From: an uncultured Cryptobacterium sp.
Lineage (GTDB): Bacteria; Actinomycetota; Coriobacteriia; Coriobacteriales; Eggerthellaceae
Assembly (NCBI GenBank): GCA_900554685.1
Contig: USIG01000013.1
Coordinates: 1-24,855, forward strand
DNA length: 24,855 bases
Direction of reading: 5' to 3'
The translations under genes were made by a program, and so were the position numbers. This document shows, piece by piece, positions 8,449 to 15,631 of the stretch. Every line of letters starts with the position of its first letter. Positions within the stretch are counted from its first letter, which is position 1. Under the pieces are notes generated by a model. That model did not search any database. It was not told the DNA's origin and was given only the letters and a program-made list of their open reading frames with translations.

Positions 8449-8494
8449 AACGCCTCTTGAAGTGTTTTATTGAACTCTTCAAGAGGCGTTTTTT
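8449..8494 (+). terminator. Strong intrinsic terminator after the HIT gene
   Basis: Perfect 14-bp arms (8449-8462 and 8477-8490) enclose a 14-base loop and are followed by a T run to 8494. The opposite strand has no matching U-tract, so it mainly ends plus-strand transcription. Confidence 0.93.
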
Positions 8495-8587
8495 CTGAAT
8501 GCCCTTTGATATATGTTTTCAAAAACCGAAGGGTTATGAATACCAAACAGATAAGATCTACTCGTGACTGCTCTCTAAAAACACTTT

Positions 8588-10054
8588 TTAAAGAACAGCA
8601 ACAATAGCATCGACTGAGACTTTTGCATCGCCAAGCAACATATCAGTATTGTCGTTAAAGAAAAGAGGATTTTCCACACCCGAATACCCCGCATTGCCCA
8701 TGGTACGCTTAAACACAACCACTTTGCCTGCCTCCCAGACCTTCAAAACCGGCATGCCAGCAATAGGGCTTTCAGGATCAGTAAGCGCCGAAGGATTGAC
8801 GGTATCGTTAGCGCCTATTACTAAAGCAATATCCACCTCGCCAAAGTCATCGTTGATTTCATCCATTTCAAAAACGGCATCATAGGGAACCTTTGCCTCT
8901 GCCAACAAAACATTCATGTGACCTGGCATACGACCTGCCACAGGATGTATTGCAAATTTAACGTCAACGCCACAATCCATCAGTTTTCGTGTCATTTCGG
9001 CAACGGGAAACTGTGCTTGAGCCACCGCCATACCATACCCCGGACAGATAACAACCGAATTAGCAACCTTCAAGTCCTCAGCTAGAGTTTCAGGAGTAAT
9101 AGTGGTGTAGTTTCCCTGAGACTGCGCATGGGAAGAAGCAGCGCTTGAAGCGCTATCAGTACCAAAACCACCCAAGATTACCGAAACAAAATTACGATTC
9201 ATCCCTTTGCACATGATGTAGCTTAAATAAGCACCAGAAGAACCGACTAACGCTCCGGTAATAATCAAAAGATCGTTACCGAGGGTAAAACCAGCCATAG
9301 CTGCCGCCCAGCCCGAATAACTGTTGAGCATTGAAACTACTACGGGCATGTCTCCCCCACCAATAGCTAAAACTAAATGGAGACCAAGAACAAGAGAAAC
9401 AACCGTAATAATGCCAAGAGGAACAAGACCTGCTTCAAGTCCAACCGTATTTACCAGCCACGCAATGCATACAATAACGACAATAAGCATGATCAGATTG
9501 AGTATGTTGCGACCTGGTACCATAAGGGGCTTGCCCGATATTCTTCCAGCCAACTTCAAATAAGCAATTATTGAGCCGGTCAAAGTAACGGCGCCAATAA
9601 AAACCGCGATTCCTACCTCACCCATGTGAAAAGCATTTTCAGCCGCTGCCGTAGGGTCTCCCAAAAGGGCACCAGGCGTAGTGATAAACGAATTGAACCC
9701 AACCAAAACTGCTGCCGCTCCAACAAAAGAGTGAAGCATCGCCACAAGCTGAGGCATTTCTGTCATTTGCACACTGCGCGCTTTCCAAGTGCCAATAGCT
9801 GCACCGATCAGAAGAGCCACTACGATAAGCACTAACGCCATAACAGGATTTTCTGCATGCACTAAAACAGAAACGAGAATTACCGCCACCAACGCCAACG
9901 TCATCCCCGCAATACCAAGACTATTTCCTCGAAGTGCCGTTTTTTGTTTCGAAAGATTAGCCAATGCCAGAATAAACAACAGTCCGGCAAACAGATACGC
10001 GAGGGTTTCAAAACTCGTAAGAAACGAGAGTACTTGTTCGGAGATAACCTGCAT
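8588..10054 (-). CDS. pntB: NAD(P) transhydrogenase subunit beta
   Basis: This is the membrane and NADP(H)-binding subunit of proton-translocating transhydrogenase, which drives hydride transfer from NADH to NADP+ with the proton gradient. The first 300 or so residues are hydrophobic with about nine membrane helices (domain II). The C-terminal third is domain III with its signatures VICPGYGMAVAQAQFPVAEM, HPVAGRMPGHMNVLLAEA, DEINDDFGEVD and VIGANDTVNP. At 488 residues it is slightly longer than the E. coli protein (462). Its ATG overlaps the pntA stop by one base (TAATG), implying translational coupling. No clear terminator follows before the convergent HIT gene. Confidence 0.97.
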   Translation of the reverse strand: MQVISEQVLSFLTSFETLAYLFAGLLFILALANLSKQKTALRGNSLGIAGMTLALVAVILVSVLVHAENPVMALVLIVVALLIGAAIGTWKARSVQMTEMPQLVAMLHSFVGAAAVLVGFNSFITTPGALLGDPTAAAENAFHMGEVGIAVFIGAVTLTGSIIAYLKLAGRISGKPLMVPGRNILNLIMLIVVIVCIAWLVNTVGLEAGLVPLGIITVVSLVLGLHLVLAIGGGDMPVVVSMLNSYSGWAAAMAGFTLGNDLLIITGALVGSSGAYLSYIMCKGMNRNFVSVILGGFGTDSASSAASSHAQSQGNYTTITPETLAEDLKVANSVVICPGYGMAVAQAQFPVAEMTRKLMDCGVDVKFAIHPVAGRMPGHMNVLLAEAKVPYDAVFEMDEINDDFGEVDIALVIGANDTVNPSALTDPESPIAGMPVLKVWEAGKVVVFKRTMGNAGYSGVENPLFFNDNTDMLLGDAKVSVDAIVAVL

Positions 10055-11595
10055 TACTTATCCTCAGAGCTCCTCTCGAACATCTTGAGCATACGCTGGG
10101 TAACCATAAAACCACCGAAGATGTTTATCGCCGCAATAGCCATAGCAATAAAAGAAATAATTTGAACAACGAGATTCCCTGAACCACTTAGCAACAAAGC
10201 GCCCACAATGATGATGCCTGAAATAGCATTCGTTTCTGACATTAAAGGCGTATGAAGGGTGTGAGTAACATTAGTAATAACGTAAAAGCCCACTACAACA
10301 GCAAGCATAAAGACAATGTAGTGGCCTGCAACACTTGCCGGAGACACCATCACAAGCGCAAGAGCAACTATGCCCGCTAGGATCTTCCACCAATGTTTAG
10401 CAAAAAACGATTTCTTATTCATGGAAACTTCCGTATTTTCAGTAGAAGGCATCTCTTTGTTTGAAGAAACCGAAACCTTTACCTCAGGAGGTGGCCACAT
10501 ACCCTCACCTTCTAAGGTAACCGTAATGCCCCGTACGACAACATCTTCTTCGTCAAGAACAAGCACGCCATCCTTGTTAGGAGTAACAAGCTTTAAGAAG
10601 TTTACGATATTTTGCCCATAGAGCTGAGATGCCTGACCAGGAAGACGGGCAGGCAAATTCGTCCACCCTATAATGGTTACACCGTTGTCTGTTATCACCA
10701 CTTCATCAGGTTTTGATAAAGCGCAGTTTCCTCCCAATTCGCTAGCACCCATATCAACGATGACTGAACCGGGTTTCATGGCAGCTACTGCTTCTTCTGT
10801 GATCAACAAAGGTGCTGGATGACCAGGAACACGTGCAGTAGTGATAACGATGTCGCTTTGTGCTGATTGCTTGGTATACACCTGCCGTGTGGCTCTTTGT
10901 TGTTCTTCATCAAGAGCCTTCGCATACCCATCAGAGCTTTGCTGCTTAACGGGAATTTCCACAAATTTAGCACCTAGAGATTTCACCTGATCAGCGACTT
11001 CGGGACGCACATCAGTTGCAGATACTTCAGCACCCATCGCACTTGCCTGGCCAATAGCAGCAAGGCCCGCAACGCCCACACCTATGACATATACTTTTGC
11101 AGGAGCTACCTTTCCTGCAGCAGTAACCTGACCCGTAAAGGTTCGCCCGAAAGCACTTGCAGCCTCAATAACCGCTCGATAGCCCGCCACGTTCATCATC
11201 GAACTACGCACGTCAAGCGCTTGAGCGCGACTGATTCGAGGAACCTCATCAAGAGCAAGAGCAGTAAGGCCCTTATCGATACAGGCTTGAACAAAATCGG
11301 TGTTTTGCCCAGGATTCATTCGAGATAGTAACGTTGCACCAGGCTTGACTAAATCCAAATACGCAAGAGGTGGACTATCAAGGCTTACCACTATATCGGC
11401 ACCCCATGCCTTCAATGCGTCAACAATGCACGCACCTGCTTGCTCATATTGATCATCGAAATACTGAGCTTTTACGCCTGCTCCCTTTTCGATACAGACC
11501 TCATATCCGAGCTTGATGAGCTTTTTGACCGTATCGGGAGAAGCGGCGACAAGTGTTTGAGTGCTATCGATTTCTTTAGGAACACCAATAAGCAT
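10054..11595 (-). CDS. pntA: NAD(P) transhydrogenase subunit alpha
   Basis: This 513-residue subunit begins with the NAD(H)-binding domain I (MLIGVPKEI, then the dinucleotide fold with VIGVGVAGLAAIGQASAMGA and SVIVDMGASELGGNC). After a Ser/Glu/Thr-rich linker around residue 385 come four membrane helices near the C-terminus (SFFAKHWWKILAGIVALAL onward). This is the fused alpha architecture of E. coli, not the split PntAA/PntAB form. The start has AGGGG just upstream, and the 40 bases before it hold three copies of a 13-14-base, SD-like repeat. With pntB it would supply NADPH, relevant to the reductase step of the adjacent pan cluster; this link is inference. Confidence 0.97.
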   Translation of the reverse strand: MLIGVPKEIDSTQTLVAASPDTVKKLIKLGYEVCIEKGAGVKAQYFDDQYEQAGACIVDALKAWGADIVVSLDSPPLAYLDLVKPGATLLSRMNPGQNTDFVQACIDKGLTALALDEVPRISRAQALDVRSSMMNVAGYRAVIEAASAFGRTFTGQVTAAGKVAPAKVYVIGVGVAGLAAIGQASAMGAEVSATDVRPEVADQVKSLGAKFVEIPVKQQSSDGYAKALDEEQQRATRQVYTKQSAQSDIVITTARVPGHPAPLLITEEAVAAMKPGSVIVDMGASELGGNCALSKPDEVVITDNGVTIIGWTNLPARLPGQASQLYGQNIVNFLKLVTPNKDGVLVLDEEDVVVRGITVTLEGEGMWPPPEVKVSVSSNKEMPSTENTEVSMNKKSFFAKHWWKILAGIVALALVMVSPASVAGHYIVFMLAVVVGFYVITNVTHTLHTPLMSETNAISGIIIVGALLLSGSGNLVVQIISFIAMAIAAINIFGGFMVTQRMLKMFERSSEDK

Positions 11596-11635
11596 TTTCT
11601 TCCCCTACTTTTTCTTCCCTGCTTTTCTTCCCTAC
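11595..11635 (-). repeat. Three tandem SD-like repeats before pntA
   Basis: Plus-strand copies at 11595-11608, 11609-11622 and 11623-11635 share TTTTCTTCCC. On the minus strand they read as three purine-rich GGGAAGAAAA tracts, of which only the last is correctly placed for the pntA start. Confidence 0.6.
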
Positions 11636-11703
11636 TATTTCAAACAAAAACGGGCGCTTGCTTTATTACCCTCCTACACCCGAGTAAGTTTTGTCTATAT
11701 TAC

Positions 11704-11761
11704 AAAAGTGCGCAGCCATAAACAGGATGAAACCCATGCCTGTCTGACCGCGCACTCTTTT
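11704..11761 (-). terminator. Probable terminator of the pan cluster
   Basis: GTGCGC at 11708-11713 pairs with GCGCAC near 11751-11756. Inside, ACAGGATG pairs with CATGCCTGT with one bulge, making a two-storey hairpin. On the minus strand it is followed by TTTTGT, and it lies about 55 bases after the panD stop. The plus strand also has TCTTTT after it, so it may work both ways. Confidence 0.6.
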
Positions 11762-11816
11762 AATTTATAAATGAGATTTATAAAACCAATAACTACTTTA
11801 CGCTTATTGAAATATT

Positions 11817-12206
11817 CTACGAACCAGCAATTTCTCCGTGTCGTTCGTAGCGCATTACCTCATTGATGGCGTTGTTTTCATCAACAAACACCACATACGG
11901 CTGATGTTCCTTTGCCTCTTCGGGAGTCATCTGGCAATAGCACATAATGATGCACACATCACCTGGCTGAACCAAACGGGCAGCTGCACCATTAAGACAG
12001 ATCATGCCACTACCACGCTCACCAGCGATAGTGTAGGTCTCCAAACGAGCACCGTTGTTGACATCTACAACCTGCACCGTCTCATATTCCAAAATATTCG
12101 CTGCATCCAATAAATCCTGGTCGATGGTAATGCTTCCCACATAATCAAGCTCTGCTTGACGAATAGTAGCACGATGAATTTTGCCCTTGAGCATATTAAG
12201 CATCAT
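11817..12206 (-). CDS. panD: Aspartate 1-decarboxylase proenzyme
   Basis: PanD makes beta-alanine from aspartate for pantothenate synthesis. The proenzyme cleaves itself between Gly24 and Ser25 (DYVGSITID here), turning Ser25 into the pyruvoyl cofactor. KGKIHRATI with Lys9 at the conserved place, and GERGSGMICLNGAAARLVQPGD, are typical. I start at ATG 12206, giving 129 residues, close to the family's usual 126-140. A longer frame to 12275 adds a polar stretch unlike PanD. AAAGGA lies upstream at a rather long distance (about 11 bases). It follows panC after a 228-base gap filled partly by tandem repeats, and is last in the cluster. Confidence 0.95.
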   Translation of the reverse strand: MMLNMLKGKIHRATIRQAELDYVGSITIDQDLLDAANILEYETVQVVDVNNGARLETYTIAGERGSGMICLNGAAARLVQPGDVCIIMCYCQMTPEEAKEHQPYVVFVDENNAINEVMRYERHGEIAGS

Positions 12207-12327
12207 AGGTAACGGAATCCTTTCTTGTAATTTGTTCTGGTTCGTTGTTTGATCAGTTCCTTTTACACAGCGCAAGAGAAACTTTCTTTTACTTTGTAGG
12301 TTTACGTAGGTTGGTTCGCTTGGCTCT

Positions 12328-12447
12328 TAGGAATAAGAACCTAGTACGCCAGTAGCAATAAACACCTAACGCACCACTTAGCAATAAGCACCTAACTTAC
12401 TACGTAGGTCGGTTAGGCTCTTAACAATAAGCACCTAGCGCACCGAG
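12328..12447 (-). repeat. Four degenerate 25-26-bp repeats overlapping the panC 3' end
   Basis: Copies begin at 12328, 12353, 12379 and 12422 and share TAGCAATAAGCACCTAACGC with a few changes each (plus-strand sense). The last copy contains the panC stop codon and final codons. A longer pairing links 12304-12344 with 12403-12438. Confidence 0.75.
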
Positions 12448-13286
12448 AAGAAAAAGTTATCAATCAGACGCGTTTTACCGATACGCACAGCAAGAGCACA
12501 AAGTACTTCTTGATCAATATGGTCAACAGGTTTTACTGTGTCGGTACTAACGATTTCAATGTATTCAGGATCTGCAAGTGGTTCTTCAGCAAGCACTTCA
12601 GCAATAGCGGCTCGTATAACACTTGTGTTTCTCTCACCTGCTTCACAAAGGCTTTTTCCTGCCGAAAGCGCCTTATAAAGGATGGGTGCTGCCTTGCGCT
12701 CCTTATCAGATAAGTAGGTATTACGCGAGCTTTTTGCTAAACCGTCAGCCTCGCGAACAATAGGGCATCCAATTACTTCGATATTGATATTGAGGTCTCG
12801 CACCATACGTCGTACCACCAATAATTGCTGAGCGTCTTTTTGCCCAAAGTAAGCACGATCAGGCGAAACGATATTAAAAAGCTTGTTTACCACCAAGCAC
12901 ACACCATCAAAGTGAATGGGTCGACTTTTTCCGCAGAGCTCTTCGGTAATATCTGCCATATGAATGGTGGTACTCCGGTTGGGATAGTACATCTCATCGA
13001 CACTGGGATGAAAAACAACATCTGCACCTGCTTCTTCGCAAGCTACCTTGTCGTGCTCGATATCGCGAGGATAGCTTTCCAAGTCTTCGCCTACCCCGAA
13101 TTGTGTTGGATTAACAAAAACGCTTACTACAACACGATCATTATCTTTGGCTGCTTGACGAATCAAACTTTGATGACCTTCGTGCAAATAACCCATCGTA
13201 GGCACAAGACCTACCCTTAAACCCTCACGACGCCATTGAGCAACCTGCTCACGCACTCCTTTTATTGTTTCAATAAGTTCAACCAC
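12435..13286 (-). CDS. panC: Pantothenate synthetase
   Basis: PanC joins pantoate and beta-alanine with ATP through a pantoyl-adenylate, the last step of pantothenate synthesis. The HIGH-like motif is LHEGH (His35, His38) inside VGLVPTMGYLHEGHQSL. Other family parts are VSVFVNPTQFG, YFGQKDAQQL and the KMSKS-like KSSRNTYLS. The length (283 residues) is standard. The start is GTG at 13286 with a modest purine-rich site (GAAAGAG). It lies 56 bases after panB. Its last codons and stop lie inside a repeat unit that recurs three more times downstream. Confidence 0.97.
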   Translation of the reverse strand: MVELIETIKGVREQVAQWRREGLRVGLVPTMGYLHEGHQSLIRQAAKDNDRVVVSVFVNPTQFGVGEDLESYPRDIEHDKVACEEAGADVVFHPSVDEMYYPNRSTTIHMADITEELCGKSRPIHFDGVCLVVNKLFNIVSPDRAYFGQKDAQQLLVVRRMVRDLNINIEVIGCPIVREADGLAKSSRNTYLSDKERKAAPILYKALSAGKSLCEAGERNTSVIRAAIAEVLAEEPLADPEYIEIVSTDTVKPVDHIDQEVLCALAVRIGKTRLIDNFFFSVR

Positions 13287-13342
13287 AAAAATCTCTTTCT
13301 CTCGTTTGCTTTAAGCTATTGAGTCGTTAAAAAGATAGATAG

Positions 13343-14167
13343 TTAGAGGTTTTCGAGCACCTCATCAGCGATTTTGAAAGTATGTTCTGCCGCAGGGAAC
13401 GAAGCAGTCTTCACCGCTTCGGAATAAGCCTTGAAGCCTTCGCTCATCGCAGATCCCACATCGGCAAAGGTGCGAACAAACTTAGGCACAAAATCGCTAT
13501 ACATTCCCAACATGTCTTGATAAACCAAGATTTGACCAGAACAGTCAGCCCCTGATCCAATGCCGATCGTCGGAATATGAACCGCCTTTGTAACCAAAGC
13601 GGCCAGCTTTGCGGGAATACATTCAAGAACCAAACTAAAGGCACCAGCAGCCTCAAGAGCCTGAGCATCTTCGATGATCTGGCGAGCAGCATCTACACTT
13701 TTGCCCTGAACCTTAAAACCGCCAAAGGCATTAATCGACTGAGGAGTTAAACCAATGTGCCCCATAACAGGAATAGAAGCACGCGTTATAGCTTCGACTT
13801 CAGCACAAAACCTTGCTCCCCCTTCGAGCTTGATAGCCTGCGCGCCTCCCTCGGTAATAAGACGACCAGCATTTTCTACTGCTTGCTGGACAGAAACTTG
13901 ATATGACATATAAGGCATATCGGCTACTACGAGGGCATTTTTAGCACCACGAACCACCGGTTTTGTGTGGTGAAGCATATCCTCCATCGTGACTGAGAGA
14001 GTATTTTCATACCCCAACATAGTCATTCCAAGCGAATCACCTACCAAAATGCCGTCAATACCAGCCTCGTCCATCAGCTTTGCAGTGGAATAATCGTATG
14101 CGGTAAGCATGGCGATAGGCTTGTTTTCATCGCGCATCTTTTGGAAGGTAGAAATAGTCACCGGCAT
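13343..14167 (-). CDS. panB: 3-methyl-2-oxobutanoate hydroxymethyltransferase
   Basis: PanB transfers a hydroxymethyl group from 5,10-methylene-tetrahydrofolate to alpha-ketoisovalerate, giving ketopantoate. The 274-residue TIM-barrel enzyme has the expected motifs: ILVGDSLGMTMLGY near residue 40 (metal-binding Asp), VVADMPYMSYQVS, KLEGGARF, and MGHIGLTPQSINAFGGFKVQGK. The ATG at 14167 has AAGGAGA seven bases before it, a strong site. It follows the DUF2520 protein after a 259-base gap with two different tandem repeat blocks and precedes panC closely. Confidence 0.97.
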   Translation of the reverse strand: MPVTISTFQKMRDENKPIAMLTAYDYSTAKLMDEAGIDGILVGDSLGMTMLGYENTLSVTMEDMLHHTKPVVRGAKNALVVADMPYMSYQVSVQQAVENAGRLITEGGAQAIKLEGGARFCAEVEAITRASIPVMGHIGLTPQSINAFGGFKVQGKSVDAARQIIEDAQALEAAGAFSLVLECIPAKLAALVTKAVHIPTIGIGSGADCSGQILVYQDMLGMYSDFVPKFVRTFADVGSAMSEGFKAYSEAVKTASFPAAEHTFKIADEVLENL

Positions 14168-14224
14168 CTGAGAGTCTCCTTTTCTTTTTTAACGTCGTTT
14201 GCTGTTACTGTCGTTTTATGCTCG

Positions 14225-14292
14225 TATCGTTTTTTGTTTGCGTTGTTTTTCTGCTTACGTTGTTTTTCTGCTTACGTTGTTTTCTGTCTGTA
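14225..14292 (-). repeat. 17-bp tandem repeats upstream of panB
   Basis: Two identical 17-bp units (14241-14257 and 14258-14274, CGTTGTTTTTCTGCTTA) are flanked by diverged copies on both sides. This T-rich block occupies the panB leader. Confidence 0.75.
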
Positions 14293-14338
14293 TCGTTTTA
14301 GATTTCGTATGCATATTTGGGATTCATAGCCTCCCGCC

Positions 14339-14446
14339 AAAGCTTTGCTGCGATAAAAGAAAGCTTTGCCGTGCTGAAAACATGGTTACGAGCCTCACTA
14401 CAAGATTACGAACCCTCGCTATAAGGTTACGAACCATCACCATAAG
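14339..14446 (-). repeat. 21-bp repeats overlapping the 3' end of the DUF2520 gene
   Basis: Three units at 14385-14404, 14405-14425 and 14426-14446 share TTACGAACCCTCACTATAAG with changes. The last contains the gene's stop codon and last residues. Before them a second pair with a 21-base period (14339-14359, 14360-14380) shares AAAGCTTTGC. Confidence 0.8.
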
Positions 14447-15320
14447 AAGGTTTTGCAAGACTACGATCTAGCACCTCATCCCATGCCTCATAGCTACGCT
14501 CGGGGTGCTTATCTTTAGCGATTTCTATAAGTGCACGGCTTAAAGCGCAGTAAAGTGATGCTTGTGCAGGGCTTAGAGATTGGAGATGCCCTTTAACCGT
14601 AGCTAAATCGTTGCGCTCAACAGGACCGGTAAGGCAAGCCGAAGCACCGAATTGAAAGAAGTTATCGACATTGCCCTTCACCAGCGGCATAAGAGCTGAC
14701 CGTGCATCAAAATCACTAAATCCGCACTGCCTGAGCAAAGTGACAGCGGTATCTAGCGGCGCCAATACAAGATTGCTTGCAAATACTGCAGCCGCATGAT
14801 AGGAAGCCTTATCTGAAGTTTTAAGCACATGAACGGTATTACCCATCGCCTCGAGCAAAGAAACTATGATATCGAGTGCCCGATCGTCACCTTCTACAGA
14901 AAAATGGGCACGACCGAGCTGCGATACTGCTGTTTCTCGTTTTCCAAACGCCAATAAAGGGTGAACAGAGCACACCGTCGCGCCAACACTTTGAGCTTTC
15001 GAAAAAACCTCTGAGGTACAAAAGCCGCTGCAATGGGCAATGATCTTTGATGAAAGGGAAAACTGACCTGTTTGGCAAGCTTTCAAAAGATTCTGCCAAA
15101 CCGAAGAAATAACTTTATCTGGAGTTGTAATAAAGACTATGTCGCTTGCTTTTACCAGCTCAACAGCTGAAGTAAACGCTCGACTTTCTGTATAGAGCGC
15201 AGCATCCTGCGCAGAAGTATAGGTAGCACTAGCATATCCAACCACACTGTGATTGTGATCTACGAGATATCGCCCTAGTGCGGTTCCCGCCTTGCCAGCA
15301 CCAATGAACCCAATGTTCAT
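14427..15320 (-). CDS. Rossmann/DUF2520 protein, candidate PanG-type ketopantoate reductase
   Basis: The N-terminal Rossmann fold has the dinucleotide motif GAGKAG (residues 7-12), followed by DIVFITTPDKVI. The middle has HCSGFCTSEVF and SVHPLLAF, then the C-terminal helical DUF2520 domain with HAAAVFASN and TGPVERND. From memory, PanG ketopantoate reductases, described in Francisella with homologues in Enterococcus and Clostridium, are of this kind; a database check is needed. It lies directly upstream of panB, and no panE or ilvC is in the window. ATG 15320 starts exactly at the conserved MNIGFIGAG; AAAGGA lies about 12 bases before it. 297 residues. An unrelated NADP oxidoreductase activity remains possible. 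Confidence 0.8.
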   Translation of the reverse strand: MNIGFIGAGKAGTALGRYLVDHNHSVVGYASATYTSAQDAALYTESRAFTSAVELVKASDIVFITTPDKVISSVWQNLLKACQTGQFSLSSKIIAHCSGFCTSEVFSKAQSVGATVCSVHPLLAFGKRETAVSQLGRAHFSVEGDDRALDIIVSLLEAMGNTVHVLKTSDKASYHAAAVFASNLVLAPLDTAVTLLRQCGFSDFDARSALMPLVKGNVDNFFQFGASACLTGPVERNDLATVKGHLQSLSPAQASLYCALSRALIEIAKDKHPERSYEAWDEVLDRSLAKPSYGDGS

Positions 15321-15411
15321 GATGAAATATGTTCCTTTCACAAGGGGCATACCTGCCACTGAAAGCCAACATAGTGCAATGTGCCAAAGCTCAAGCCGCC
15401 TTGTTCGCGGT

Positions 15412-15469
15412 TTTACAAGCAACCTTTTATTGGTCTTTACAAGCAGCCTTTGTTGGTCTTTACAAGCAA
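15412..15469 (-). repeat. Tandem repeat, about 2.5 copies of 23-24 bp
   Basis: Units at 15412-15435 and 15436-15458 share TTTACAAGCARCCTTT and TTGGTC. A partial third copy follows from 15459. The block lies about 100 bases upstream of the pan cluster. Confidence 0.8.
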
Positions 15470-15597
15470 GAAATGCCTACGGTACGGTTCTTTGCCTCGT
15501 GCAAAGATATCGTCCAACGGGGGTAACTCTAATACGCACACCGCACCCACGTCAATAACCAATGCGTTAAAATGCCATGATCCTTCAAAGTTTTAGA

Positions 15598-15603
15598 TAC
15601 AAT
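15598..15603 (+). promoter_or_regulatory. Possible -10 box of rsmJ
   Basis: TACAAT lies 28 bases before the rsmJ start. No matching -35 is seen at 16-18 bases, so support is moderate at best. Confidence 0.3.
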
Positions 15604-15631
15604 TGCTTCGAGGAAAAGAGCGAGGAGCACA

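Larger units (their letters stand above)
15321..15631. other. Divergent intergenic region with 23-24-bp repeats
   Basis: This 311-base gap lies between the DUF2520 gene (minus) and rsmJ (plus). It should hold promoters for both. I see a repeat block (15412-15469) and a plausible TACAAT -10 for rsmJ, but no convincing -35 on either strand and no RNA gene. Confidence 0.6.

Noticed and set aside
10430..10440. Split PntA into two genes at the internal Met near the membrane domain
   Set aside because: The reading frame is continuous through the linker and there is no stop codon or separate ribosome binding site, so this is a fused alpha subunit.
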